A DNA stretch of 64,000 nt, taken from contig JAXDJV010000002.1 in the NCBI GenBank assembly GCA_034667465.1, positions 62,001 through 126,000 on the forward strand. The letters run 5' to 3'. Within the stretch, counting starts at the first letter, position 1. Each line of letters begins with the position of its first letter. The translations under genes and the position numbers were made by a program. Positions 34,207-42,605 of the stretch are shown in pieces. The DNA is from JAOBAU01 sp034667465 (lineage in GTDB: Bacteria; Acidobacteriota; Thermoanaerobaculia; Gp7-AA8). Below the pieces are notes generated by a model. That model did no database searches. It was given only the letters and a program-made list of their open reading frames with translations, and had not been told where the DNA came from.

Positions 34207-34754
34207 CTGAAGACCATCGCACGGCGCTGAAACTTCTGGCGCTCGCGATCGGTCTCGTCTTCGCATTTCAAATTCCGGGATTCCTCGCGCAGCGGGAGCG
34301 CTCGCGACAGAAAACTTCGTATTTCCGCGTCTATGAATGGATGCAGACCGTCGACCGCTACGCCGGAGCGCATCACGCGATGCCGCGGCCGGGCTACTTC
34401 GGTCCGATCTCCGGCATCGCGGCCCAGCTCGGTAATTCGAAGCTGAATCCTCGCGACGGCTGGAACAATCCGATCATCTATCACGCGTCGACGCATCACT
34501 ACGCGATCTGGGCAACCGGCAGCGACGGACGGCTGAGCGAACCTGTCCCCCGAGGCGAGATCTTCGGACTCGAATCCGATACGATCGCATCCGATGGCGA
34601 AATAATGCAGTGGGCCGCGGGAACGATCGCCCTTCCTCCCGATCTTCACGACGCGCTGCCTCATCCGGACCGGGCATTTGCCGATTTTCTGCTGCGCGGA
34701 CCGAACACCGCGGAATGTCGCGGCTGTCACAAAGCCTGGCTCGAAGGAAACTGA
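34194..34754 (+). CDS. GspG-like hypothetical protein with C-terminal CxxCH, between fumarase subunits
   Basis: From the GTG at 34194, overlapping the fumarase alpha gene by 13 bases, the product is 186 residues. One hydrophobic helix (LLALAIGLVFAFQIPGFLA, about 14-32) is followed by a region like the C-terminal half of GspG pseudopilins: LNPRDGWNNPIIYHAS, then YAIWATGSDGR. There is no type IV prepilin cleavage site. The last residues hold ECRGCHKAW, a CxxCH that could bind haem c if exported, though one motif near a C-terminus may be chance. The stop directly abuts the fumarase beta ATG, so it is in the operon. Its function is unknown. Confidence 0.62.
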   Translation: MAVLTEDHRTALKLLALAIGLVFAFQIPGFLAQRERSRQKTSYFRVYEWMQTVDRYAGAHHAMPRPGYFGPISGIAAQLGNSKLNPRDGWNNPIIYHASTHHYAIWATGSDGRLSEPVPRGEIFGLESDTIASDGEIMQWAAGTIALPPDLHDALPHPDRAFADFLLRGPNTAECRGCHKAWLEGN

Positions 34755-35327
34755 ATGGCTCTCGTAAAACTCAACACTCCGATCGACGAAGCAACCATCC
34801 GCTCGCTGCATGTCGGCGATACGGTTTCCATCACCGGACGTCTTTACACCGGACGTGACGCCGTCCATCACCGCATTCATGAGGGGACGAAACCTCCTGT
34901 CGATTTGCGCGGGCAGATCATTTATCACTGCGGTCCGGTCATGGTGAAAGAAGGCGATCAGTGGGTTTGCAAAGCTGCAGGGCCGACGACTTCCTCGCGC
35001 GAAGAGCCGTATCAGCACGAGGTCATTCGCGATTACGGGATTCGCGGCGTCATCGGGAAGGGCGGGATGGGGGAGAAGACGCTCGCGGCTTGTCGTGAAT
35101 ACGGCGCGGTTTACCTTCACGCGATCGGCGGCGCGGCGCAGGTTTGTGCGGCGTCGATCAAACGCGTCGACGGCGTCGACTGGATGGACCTCGGATCCCC
35201 CGAGGCGATCTGGCATTTGTGGGTGGAGGACTTCATGGCCATCGTGACGATGGATTCGCATGGCGAATCGCTCCATCGCAACGTCTTTGAAGAATCGAAG
35301 CAACGTCTGGCCGCTTTGAAGGCATGA
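34755..35327 (+). CDS. Class I fumarate hydratase, beta subunit
   Basis: The 190-residue protein is the C-terminal half of iron-sulfur fumarase (TtdB/FumB type). VGDTVSITGRLYTGRDAVHHRIHE and the IIYHCGPVM segment are family hallmarks. TTSSREEPYQ, IRGVIGKGGMG and the late GGAAQVCA region form the substrate pocket with the alpha subunit. The ATG follows the previous stop directly. Two-subunit fumarases of this kind are oxygen-sensitive and common in anaerobes and many soil bacteria. The aspartase/fumarase-superfamily gene 20 bases downstream suggests a shared aspartate-fumarate-malate role. Confidence 0.9.
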   Translation: MALVKLNTPIDEATIRSLHVGDTVSITGRLYTGRDAVHHRIHEGTKPPVDLRGQIIYHCGPVMVKEGDQWVCKAAGPTTSSREEPYQHEVIRDYGIRGVIGKGGMGEKTLAACREYGAVYLHAIGGAAQVCAASIKRVDGVDWMDLGSPEAIWHLWVEDFMAIVTMDSHGESLHRNVFEESKQRLAALKA

Positions 35328-35346
35328 TCACTGCTGCGTCAGCGGC

Positions 35347-36729
35347 ATGCGAATCGAGAAAGACACCCTCGGCGAAGTCGCCGTCCCCGATGACGCGCTT
35401 TATGGCGCGCAGACGCAGCGCGCCGTCGAGAACTATCCGATCAGCGGACTGCGCGAACATCCGACCTTCATCCGCTCTTTCATCCTGATCAAGAAAGCGG
35501 CGGCGCTCGCGAATCGCGAGCTCGGCGTGATGGAGCCCGACGTCGCCACGCGGATCATCCGCGCCTGCGACCTCATCCTCGGCGACTTCGACGCGTATCG
35601 AAAACAGTTCGTCGTCGATGTCTTCCAGGCCGGCGCCGGCACGTCGTTCAACATGAACTGCAACGAGGTCCTCGCGAATCTCGCCAACGACAAGCCCGGT
35701 GACTACAAACCGCTCCATCCGAACGATCACGTCAACATGGCGCAGTCGACGAACGATGCGTTCCCGACCGCGATGCGCATCGCGACGCTGTTGCTGATGC
35801 GCGAGCTCGAACCGCAGCTCGATGCACTCGGCGACGCGCTCGACGCGAAAGGAACCGAGTTCGCGGATGTGATCAAGTCAGGCCGTACGCATCTGCAGGA
35901 TGCCGTGCCGGTCACACTCGGCCAGGAGTTCCGCGCATACGCCGCCGCCGTCCGTCGCTCCACTCGCCTGCTGCGCGATGCTTCAACAGAGTTGCACGAG
36001 CTCGGGATCGGCGGCAGCGCGGCCGGCACCGGCATCAACACTGCGACCGGATTCCGCTACGTCATCGTGCGGCACCTCAGCGAACTGACGTCGCTCGAGC
36101 TTCGCTCGCAGGCCGATCTGCGCGAAGCGATGCAGTCGCAGCTGCCGGTCGTCGCTGTCTCGGCAGCGCTGCGCAATCTCGCACTCGAACTGACGCGCAT
36201 CACGAACGACCTGCGTTTGCTTGCGTCGGGACCGATGACCGGCCTCGCGGAGATCACGCTGCCGTCGGTGCAGCCTGGCTCGTCGATCATGCCCGGCAAA
36301 GTGAATCCTTCGATGCTGGAGTGCATGAACCAGCTGCTCTTCCACATCATCGGCGCCGACACCGCGATCGCGTACGCGTCGCAGGCGGGACAGCTCGAGC
36401 TGAACGTGATGATGCCGCTGATGGCGTTCGAGATCACCTTCTCGATCGAGATCCTGAAGAACTACCTGCCGGTGTTCATCGAGAAATGCATTCGCGGAAT
36501 CGGCGCCGACCGCGAGCGCTGCGAGGCGTACTACATCAGCTCACCGTCGCTGGCGACGGCGCTCAATCCGATCATCGGTTACGCGGCGGCGGCCGAGATC
36601 GCGAAAGAGTCGGCGAAGACGGGACGTCCCATCCCGGAGCTGATTCGCGAGCGGAAGCTGCTGTCGGACGACGAGATTGCCGCGATTTTTACGCCCGAGT
36701 TCCTGGCCGGACAGGCGGACCGGACATAG
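35347..36729 (+). CDS. aspA: Aspartate ammonia-lyase (aspartase/fumarase superfamily)
   Basis: The 460-residue protein has the superfamily signature GSSIMPGKVNP (about 317-327) with the catalytic Ser. Substrate strings GAGTSFNMNCNEVLAN, HPNDHVNMAQSTND and GRTHLQDAVPVTLGQEF are also present. NMN-C-NEVLANLA and LQDAVP with AGQLELNVM fit aspartase better than FumC, which tends to have GSGTS and LQDATP. Because an iron-sulfur fumarase precedes it, deamination of aspartate to fumarate is the more economical reading. FumC activity remains possible. It lies in the fumarase cluster with a 19-base gap. Confidence 0.7.
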   Translation: MRIEKDTLGEVAVPDDALYGAQTQRAVENYPISGLREHPTFIRSFILIKKAAALANRELGVMEPDVATRIIRACDLILGDFDAYRKQFVVDVFQAGAGTSFNMNCNEVLANLANDKPGDYKPLHPNDHVNMAQSTNDAFPTAMRIATLLLMRELEPQLDALGDALDAKGTEFADVIKSGRTHLQDAVPVTLGQEFRAYAAAVRRSTRLLRDASTELHELGIGGSAAGTGINTATGFRYVIVRHLSELTSLELRSQADLREAMQSQLPVVAVSAALRNLALELTRITNDLRLLASGPMTGLAEITLPSVQPGSSIMPGKVNPSMLECMNQLLFHIIGADTAIAYASQAGQLELNVMMPLMAFEITFSIEILKNYLPVFIEKCIRGIGADRERCEAYYISSPSLATALNPIIGYAAAAEIAKESAKTGRPIPELIRERKLLSDDEIAAIFTPEFLAGQADRT

Positions 36730-36756
36730 AATCATCGACGCCGTCCAAACAATCCA

Positions 36757-37320
36757 ATGCGACTCTTCATCGCGACGACGTTTCCCGTCGCGGCCACCGA
36801 TCCGATCAACGAACGTGTTGCGGCGATCCGGTCGCGGCTGCCGAGTGCTTCCTGGGTTCGCCCGGAGTCGCAGCATCTGACGTTCGGATTTCTCGGCGAG
36901 CAGCCGGAGTCGATGATCGAGACTCTCGCGCCGCGGCTGACGGAAAACCTCGCGCGCGTTCCGAAGTTCGAAGCGACGCTGCACGACTGCGGTTTCTTTC
37001 CGAATCCGCGACACGCGCGCGTCGGCTGGGTGGGAGTCGAGCCGGAGAGCGGATTCAGCGTCGTTGCGCGCGCGGTGCGCGAGGCGGTCGTCGCGACCGG
37101 ACTGACGCTCGATCGCGAAACGTTCCGTTCGCATCTCACGCTGATGCGCATTCGCGATCCCTGGCCGCCGGCGTCGGTCGATCTCTTCTCCAGAACGCTG
37201 CGCGACTATCGTTCGGCACCGTTCACCGTCGACACGATCACGCTCTTTTCGAGTCAGCTGAATCCGCAGGGTGCGATTCACACGCCGCGGCGATCGTTCG
37301 CCCTGTCATCCCGAGCGTAG
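36757..37320 (+). CDS. thpR: RNA 2',3'-cyclic phosphodiesterase (2'-5' RNA ligase family)
   Basis: The 187-residue protein has the two HxTx motifs of the 2H phosphoesterase fold: HLTFGFLGE near residue 40 and HLTLMRIRD near 128. Family members open 2',3'-cyclic phosphates on RNA ends; some join or cleave 2'-5' linkages. The C-terminal residues LSSRA and the TAG stop are encoded by the left arm of palindrome B2, so the repeat has set the gene's end. The natural C-terminus may originally have been longer or different. Confidence 0.87.
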   Translation: MRLFIATTFPVAATDPINERVAAIRSRLPSASWVRPESQHLTFGFLGEQPESMIETLAPRLTENLARVPKFEATLHDCGFFPNPRHARVGWVGVEPESGFSVVARAVREAVVATGLTLDRETFRSHLTLMRIRDPWPPASVDLFSRTLRDYRSAPFTVDTITLFSSQLNPQGAIHTPRRSFALSSRA

Positions 37321-37396
37321 CGAGGGATCCGGGCGGGTGGGGCGCGGCAGCAGCGCGCGCCGCCGCACCCGGATCCCTCGCTACGCTCGGGATGAC
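37305..37396. repeat. BamHI-containing palindrome, copy B2
   Basis: GTCATCCCGAGCGTAGCGAGGGATCCGGG and its complement enclose a GC-rich loop of about 35 bases. It lies between convergent thpR and rlmN and supplies the TAG stop codon of both: each gene ends within its own arm, encoding SSRA before the stop. The stem is perfect over at least 25 base pairs. Confidence 0.9.
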
Positions 37397-38445
37397 GGGG
37401 GTTTCCGCGGCTCGCTCTTGCCGCGCAACTGTCCGCATGCCGCTGCGATGTCGCGACCTTTCGAACGTCGTACCGTCACGTGCACGCCGCTGCGCACCAG
37501 CGTCGAAACGAAACGATCGATCGCCACGTCGGTCGGACGTTTCATCCATGCCGGCAGATTCGCGTCTTCATTGAACGGAATCGCGTTCACTTTCACGTTC
37601 AGTCCGCGCAGCAGTTTCGCGAGCGCGACGGCATCGCTGATCGAATCGTTCCAGCCGGCGAGCAGCACGTACTCGGCGGTCAGCTCGCGACCTTTTTCCG
37701 TCGGGTAACGCTTCAGTGTCGCGATCAACTCGCCGAGCGGATACTTCTTCGTGATCGGCATGATCTCTTCGCGGCGTTTCTGATCGGGAGCGTTGATCGA
37801 CACCGCGAGGTTCGGACGCCGCGGCAGTTTCGCCAGCTCTTCGATGCCGGGAATGATCCCCGACGTCGACACCGTGATTCGTTTCGGCGCGATCGAGCGA
37901 TAGAAGACGTCGAGCGTCGTTACGACGTGGTCGAGATTCAGCAGCGGCTCGCCCATCCCCATGAAAACGACGTTCATCCGCTCCATCGGCACCGCATGTT
38001 CGTGCACGATCGTGAAGAACTGTCCGGTCATCTCCGACGGCGTGAGATTGCGTCCGGCGCCGAAAAATCCGGTCACGCAAAACGTGCAGCCGACGGCGCA
38101 GCCGGCCTGCGATGAAAGGCAGATGCTGGTGCGATCGCCCATCGGCATGTAGACCGACTCGATGCGATTGCCGTCTTCGAGCACGAAGAGATACTTCTGA
38201 CTCTCATCCGCCGCCGGCGTCGTTCGTTCGATTACTTCCGGGAACGACGCGGTGAAACGCTCGGCGAGTTGCGCGCGCAACTCCTTCGGAATGTTCGTCA
38301 TCGCGTCGAACGAGCTGGCGCCGCGCAGATGGAGCCACTCTTCGATCTGCTTCGCGCGGAACGGGGGTGAGACGATCTCGCCGACCGTCGCGCTCAGTTG
38401 CGCGGGGGCGAGATCGTGAAGGTTGATGCGCTCACTCGTCGTCAC
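37381..38445 (-). CDS. rlmN: 23S rRNA (adenine-2503-C2)-methyltransferase
   Basis: The 354-residue radical-SAM enzyme has CxxxCxxC as CAVGCTFC near residue 115 and an N-terminal helical domain (KQIEEWLHLRGASSFDAMTNIPK). GMGEPLLN and the conserved C-terminal Cys in the AACGQL segment are also present. RlmN methylates A2503 of 23S rRNA and A37 of some tRNAs. GTG at 38445 is preferred; it overlaps the upstream small gene by 14 bases. The C-terminal PPSSRA and the stop codon come from palindrome B2. Confidence 0.94.
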   Translation of the reverse strand: MTTSERINLHDLAPAQLSATVGEIVSPPFRAKQIEEWLHLRGASSFDAMTNIPKELRAQLAERFTASFPEVIERTTPAADESQKYLFVLEDGNRIESVYMPMGDRTSICLSSQAGCAVGCTFCVTGFFGAGRNLTPSEMTGQFFTIVHEHAVPMERMNVVFMGMGEPLLNLDHVVTTLDVFYRSIAPKRITVSTSGIIPGIEELAKLPRRPNLAVSINAPDQKRREEIMPITKKYPLGELIATLKRYPTEKGRELTAEYVLLAGWNDSISDAVALAKLLRGLNVKVNAIPFNEDANLPAWMKRPTDVAIDRFVSTLVRSGVHVTVRRSKGRDIAAACGQLRGKSEPRKPPSSRA

Positions 38446-38770
38446 TGGCGTGAGCGAGCGGTTCGATCCGTCGCGTGGAACGGACCTTTCTCGTCGGATC
38501 GATTCCGATGGCGCGCAGCAGCGCGAGGTCATTGACGTTGATGCGGAAGGAGACGTCTTTGTCGCTCTTCACGGTCAGCTCGCCGGACGATTCGGTTTGC
38601 TCTTCGTCGTCCTGTTTGTTGAGGCCGATGGTGGCGTCGAGGACGACGTAGAGGTTGTAACCCTCGTCGCGGATTCGCTGGATGTGCTGATTGACGTCGT
38701 CGGACGCGGAGATCGATTCATTGATCGCGTTGCCGAGGTCGCGCAGGAGCTGCTTGATCTTGTCGTCCAT
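38432..38770 (-). CDS. Small conserved hypothetical protein upstream of rlmN
   Basis: The 112-residue acidic protein starts MDDKIKQLLRDLGNAINESIS. It has an N-terminal helix (1-35), a strand region GYNLYVVLDATIGLNK, a linker DDEEQTESSGE, then TVKSDKDVSFRINVNDLALLRAIGIDP and a basic tail. It contains no Cys and no membrane segment. I do not recognise a named domain. The coupling to rlmN, with a 14-base overlap of coding regions, suggests a role in ribosome or RNA biology, but that is inference. Confidence 0.62.
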   Translation of the reverse strand: MDDKIKQLLRDLGNAINESISASDDVNQHIQRIRDEGYNLYVVLDATIGLNKQDDEEQTESSGELTVKSDKDVSFRINVNDLALLRAIGIDPTRKVRSTRRIEPLAHASDDE

Positions 38771-38787
38771 TTCCCTCTGGTTTCACT

Positions 38788-39638
38788 TTACTCCGATTGC
38801 GGCTCCAGGCGTTCGGCGACGGAGCCCCACAGCTCCGACCAGTACGCGAGGTACTTCCAGCGGCCCCACTTCGCATACCTGCGAAGCATCGTCGCATCGC
38901 CGACTTTTCGTCCTCCGTGATACGTCTCACGGACGAAGCGCCGGAACTCGGTATCGACGGCGATGAAGTCGTGGCGCCCGTCCATCGCAAGGAGATGCGC
39001 GGCGCCATACGGACCGACACCGGGTAACGTCATGTAGCTCGCGAATAGTTCCTTCGTCGGCTGCGACGGATCGGAGAGCTTTGCGAGATCGATCGAGCCG
39101 TTTTCGATGCCGGACGCGAGCGCATGAACGGGCTTTGCGCGGTAGCCGAGGCGGCAGCGCTCCTGAAGTGTTGCGGGATCGAAACGGATGACGTCGCGCG
39201 GTTCGGGGAACGCGCCGCCGCGTCCGCAGACCTCGACGACGTTCGCGACCATGCGAACCGTTTGCGACCAGGTGACGTTCGTCGTCGCGATGATTTTGAT
39301 GATGTCTTCGAAGAGCGTCGCGCCGCAGAGCAGCCGTCCGAAACCCTGGCGCTCGACCCATGAATGCGCGGGCGAGTTGCGCGTCATCAGATGGAATTCG
39401 GCGACTTCGACGTTCAGCTGAAAGATGCGCGTCAGCTTCGCGCGAAGCGCGTCATCGATCGCATGATCGACATGAAGCGCGCCTTTTCGATGCGTGATCG
39501 AGAGCACCACCGGCTTGCCGCCGACGAGCTCCGTCCGCCGCAAAACGGCGTCACTTCGCGACCACGAAAACGGCGCGAGGTGATACCAGCCATGCGATTC
39601 GACAGTCGAACGAAAGTTGAATCCTGCGGGAGTGAGGA

Positions 39639-39639
<1 letters not shown>
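38788..39639 (-). CDS. HhH-GPD DNA glycosylase (OGG1/AlkA-like), start uncertain
   Basis: The product of about 283 residues matches the HhH-GPD base-excision glycosylases. It has a helix-hairpin-helix YMTLPGVGPYGAAHLLAM and the catalytic Asp in IAVDTEFRRFV. The position that is Lys in bifunctional glycosylases is Tyr here (GVGPYGA), so a single-function glycosylase is expected. There is no ATG, GTG or TTG in frame between the tRNA-Cys 3' end and the conserved region near GFNFRSTV. The nearest in-frame GTG lies inside the tRNA. I place the start at an ATC overlapping the tRNA CCA end as a guess; an ATT inside the tRNA is another option. Confidence 0.7.
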
Positions 39640-39713
<74 letters not shown>

Positions 39714-39790
39714 ATCCTTCGGCGGGACCGCGAGTTTAGTGAACCGGCCATGCGCGGTCAATATTCAGGGAACGCGCATCTTTATCCTCC

Positions 39791-39808
39791 CTTAACGACC
39801 CTTCGCGC
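39791..39808 (+). promoter_or_regulatory. Candidate KdpE box upstream of the kdpD C-half gene
   Basis: CTTAACGACCCTTCGCGC resembles the direct repeat CTTnACG-N4-CTTnACG found upstream of the kdp operon and kup, but with a 3-base spacer and a CTTCGCG right half. It ends 24 bases before the ATG. Confidence 0.4.
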
Positions 39809-39831
39809 CGATTCGTGTTATCGGTGTACGT

Positions 39832-41310
39832 ATGACGTCGCGCCGGATGTTCGCCGCGGTTACGCCGTGGCTGATCGCGCTGATCGGCAGCGTCGCCGTG
39901 ACCGCGATCGGTCACGCGATGCGGCTCAATCCGAACACGATCGGCTTCGCATTTCTGATCGTCGTCCTGGCGTCGGCGATGCGCGGCGGACTGCTGGTCG
40001 GCACCGTCGCGTCGATCGTGGCGACGCTCTGCTACAACTACTTTTTCTTCGAGCCGCTCTACACCTTCACGATTCACGAGCCGTCGAACTGGGTTGCGCT
40101 CACCGCGTTTCTCGTCACCTCGGTTGTCGTCAGCCGTCTCGTCATCGCCGCGCGCATTCAGGCCGAGCGCGCCGAGCAGCGTCGCCTCGAGCTGGAGACG
40201 TTGTACGGATTGAGCGTCGATCTCTTCACCGCCACGAATCGCGTCGGTGCGCTCGGCGAAGCGGCCGGCCGCGCGCTGACGCTGCTCGGCGCGCGCGAAG
40301 GCGGACTGGTGCTGTTCGACGGCAGCCCGTATCGGCAGAACGTGATCTGGTGGCTCGGCGACAAACCGGACGAGATCGAGGATCTGATCGCCGGCGTCGG
40401 GCGTCACAAAGAACCGCTGGAGTTTCCGTCGCCGCTCGGCCGCGACGTCTACCTGCCGCTGCTCATCGGCGGAAGAACGACCGGCGCACTCGTCGCGCGC
40501 GGCACCGAGGCGTCGAAGCAGGCGCTCGTATCGGCGTCGAGGCTGGTCGGACTCGCCGTCGAACGCGAGAAATTCATCGAGGAAAATGCGCACGTCGAAG
40601 CGCTGCGTGAAAGCGAAACGCTGAAGACGTCGCTGCTGCGCGCAATCTCGCACGACCTGACGACGCCGCTCACCGCGATCACGATTCACACCGAAACGCT
40701 GCGACGGAAAGCGTCGAACGATCCCGAACTGAAAGATGCCGTCGGCGGAATCAGCGGAGAGACCGGACGGCTGCGGCGGCGAATCGACAACCTGTTGTCG
40801 ATGGCGCGGCTCGAAGCAGGAAAAGCGAAGCCGCGACGCGAGCCTACGCCGCCCGCCGATCTTTTTCGCGCCGTGCGTGAGAACCTGCCGCTCGTGCTCC
40901 AGTCGCGACAGATCACCGTCACCGTCGACGCCGACTGTCCCGACGCGAACGTCGATCCGTCGCTCGCGCTGGAGATCCTCGTGAACCTGGTCGAGAACGC
41001 GCATCGCGTCTCGCCGCCCGACACGCCGCTGGAACTGGTGGCGCGCGTTCATCCGCTCGATCCGGCGCAGGTGCGAATCGAAGTGCTCGATCGCGGACCG
41101 GGACTTCCTCCCGGCGTCGCCGACGCCGACGGCAACATCCTTCCCGGCGCGACGACCGACGTCGCGCAGCGCGGACTCGGGCTCGAGATCGCGCGCAGCC
41201 TCGCCGTCGCGAACGGCGGCACGATCGGCATCATCCCGCGACAGGGCGGCGGCACGATCGTGCGGCTCGACGTTCCGGCCGCGCCGCTGCCGGCGACGGA
41301 GTCTGCATGA
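39832..41310 (+). CDS. Kdp sensor histidine kinase, C-terminal half only (DUF4118-GAF-HisKA-HATPase)
   Basis: The 492-residue kinase starts directly with the four-helix DUF4118 membrane region of KdpD (about 10-110, with CYNYFFFEPLYTFTI typical of KdpD). A GAF-like domain follows (120-255), then HisKA with the phosphorylated His in ISHDLTTPLTAI near residue 271 and a HATPase domain (NLVENAHRVSP, LDRGPGLPPG, RGLGLEIA). It lacks the N-terminal KdpD and USP domains, which are encoded alone at 48019. The two products add up to 869 residues, close to a whole KdpD. It overlaps kdpE by four bases and probably phosphorylates KdpE on potassium limitation. Confidence 0.9.
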   Translation: MTSRRMFAAVTPWLIALIGSVAVTAIGHAMRLNPNTIGFAFLIVVLASAMRGGLLVGTVASIVATLCYNYFFFEPLYTFTIHEPSNWVALTAFLVTSVVVSRLVIAARIQAERAEQRRLELETLYGLSVDLFTATNRVGALGEAAGRALTLLGAREGGLVLFDGSPYRQNVIWWLGDKPDEIEDLIAGVGRHKEPLEFPSPLGRDVYLPLLIGGRTTGALVARGTEASKQALVSASRLVGLAVEREKFIEENAHVEALRESETLKTSLLRAISHDLTTPLTAITIHTETLRRKASNDPELKDAVGGISGETGRLRRRIDNLLSMARLEAGKAKPRREPTPPADLFRAVRENLPLVLQSRQITVTVDADCPDANVDPSLALEILVNLVENAHRVSPPDTPLELVARVHPLDPAQVRIEVLDRGPGLPPGVADADGNILPGATTDVAQRGLGLEIARSLAVANGGTIGIIPRQGGGTIVRLDVPAAPLPATESA

Positions 41311-41996
41311 CGATCGCGCCGGTCATTCTCGTCGTCGATGACGATCCGTCGATCCGCGAGTCGCTCGCGACCGAACTTCGCGCGTCCGCGTACACGACGG
41401 TCGTCGCCAGCGATGGCATCGACGGCCTGCGCGCATTTCAAACGCACGCGCCGGAGCTCGTCATCACCGATCTCTCGATGCCGCGCTCCGACGGCTTCGA
41501 GCTGATCTCGGCGATCCGCGCCACCGCGCACACGCCGATTCTCGTCATCTCCGTCCGCGGCAATGATGCCGACAAAATTCGCGCGCTCGATCTCGGCGCC
41601 GACGATTTCGTGACCAAGCCGTTCTCGATGGGCGAAGTGCTGGCGCGCATTCGCGCACAGTTGCGACGCATCGGCGGAGCGGCGACGAAGGTGCTGACGT
41701 TCGAAGGATTGTCGATCGATCTCGAGCGCCGCCGCGTCATCGAAGGAGGGCGCGACATCCGCCTGACGCCGACCGAATACACGCTGCTCGAACTGCTCGC
41801 CACGAACGCGGGCAAACCGGTGTTCACCGACAGAATCATCGCGCGCGTCTGGCGCGACGCGCCCGGCACGACGACCGACACGGTTCGCGTGCACATGAGC
41901 GCGCTGCGGAAGAAGATCGAGCCCGATCCGTCATCGCCGCGCTACATCGTGACGGAGCCGTGGGTTGGCTACCGCTTCATCGCCGAACCGGTGTAG
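41307..41996 (+). CDS. kdpE: KdpE-type response regulator (OmpR/PhoB family)
   Basis: The 229-residue regulator has a receiver domain with acidic residues VVDDDPS at 9-15, the phosphorylated Asp at residue 55 (ITDLSMPRSDG) and Lys in DFVTKPFS. A winged-helix DNA-binding domain carries RLTPTEYTLLELLA and DTVRVHMSALRKKIEPD. KdpE-type order and partner identify it. OmpR-family regulators bind direct repeats with a period of about 11 bp, and such a repeat lies upstream of the kdp operon at 42107. The stop is followed three bases later by palindrome B3. Confidence 0.9.
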   Translation: MTIAPVILVVDDDPSIRESLATELRASAYTTVVASDGIDGLRAFQTHAPELVITDLSMPRSDGFELISAIRATAHTPILVISVRGNDADKIRALDLGADDFVTKPFSMGEVLARIRAQLRRIGGAATKVLTFEGLSIDLERRRVIEGGRDIRLTPTEYTLLELLATNAGKPVFTDRIIARVWRDAPGTTTDTVRVHMSALRKKIEPDPSSPRYIVTEPWVGYRFIAEPV

Positions 41997-41998
41997 CT

Positions 41999-42095
41999 GT
42001 CATCCCGAGCGTAGCGAGGGATCCGGGCGGGCGGGGCGAACAAATCATCCCTTCCCGCCCCGCCCTCCCGGATCCCTCGCTACGCTCGGGATGAC
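41999..42095. repeat. BamHI-containing palindrome, copy B3
   Basis: Same arms as B2 (GTCATCCCGAGCGTAGCGAGGGATCC and complement) around a C/G-rich loop. This is the only copy between genes on the same strand: it separates kdpE from the kdp structural operon and may insulate the two transcripts. Confidence 0.9.
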
Positions 42096-42106
42096 GGGGG
42101 CCGGCT

Positions 42107-42125
42107 CTTAACGATCTCTTCACGC
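42107..42125 (+). promoter_or_regulatory. Candidate KdpE box upstream of the kdp operon
   Basis: CTTAACGATCTCTTCACGC is a direct repeat CTTaACG-N4-CTTcACG with an 11-bp period, typical for OmpR/PhoB-family sites. It shares 15 of 18 positions with a minus-strand site upstream of kup at 51116-51133. It lies about 90 bases before the first gene of the operon. Confidence 0.5.
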
Positions 42126-42212
42126 ACCTTTTCGCGTTTCCGACGCGGTTCTTTCGTACTCCTTAGCGACCGCGGCCGCGGCGTTTCGTTGCGATGAGTC
42201 AGGAGGGTCGGG

Positions 42213-42605
42213 ATGACCATCATGACTCGACATCACCCGCTGACCACCGCCACGTTCGTAACGCTCTTCTGGATCGCGGCGGCCGCACTCGTCATCGCAG
42301 CGCATGTCGATGTCGATCCGCTTTCGCCGATCGCCGGCGCCGCGGCGACGATCAGCGCAATCGCCGTGACGGCTTACTGCTACACGCGGCTCGTCGCGCA
42401 GAACGCCGGCGCGACGCACGCGCTCTCCGTCGGCATCGCGTGGCTCGCACTCTCGATCGTCGCGGAAATCACGATGACGACGCACCTCGGGCACGCGTGG
42501 TTCTCGCTGATCGGCTCGCCGAATCGCCCGCTGCTGCGCAACATCTTTCTCTTCGCCTGGATCTTTGCGCCTGCGTTGTTCGCGCGCCGCGAAGAAAACG
42601 CGTGA
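42213..42605 (+). CDS. Small membrane protein, first gene of the kdp operon
   Basis: The 130-residue protein has about four hydrophobic helices (residues 11-30, 38-58, 68-90 and 105-122) and no recognisable domain. AGGAGG six bases before ATG 42213 is one of the best ribosome sites in the window and marks the operon start. The stop overlaps the porin-like gene by four bases (GTGA). Its position before a porin-like barrel and kdpFABC suggests a potassium-related membrane role, but I know of no function for it. Two His-rich spots (TRHHPL, TTHLGHAW) are visible. Confidence 0.7.
   Translation: MTIMTRHHPLTTATFVTLFWIAAAALVIAAHVDVDPLSPIAGAAATISAIAVTAYCYTRLVAQNAGATHALSVGIAWLALSIVAEITMTTHLGHAWFSLIGSPNRPLLRNIFLFAWIFAPALFARREENA

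Noticed and set aside
34690..34754. Cytochrome c from the CxxCH motif
   Set aside because: It is a single motif 8-12 residues from the C-terminus, with no distal Met region and no cleavable signal peptide. I report it as a curiosity and not as the gene call.
35347..36729. Class II fumarase (FumC)
   Set aside because: This remains possible, but the GAGTS-NMN-NEVLAN and LQDAVP strings and the adjacent class I fumarase favour aspartase.
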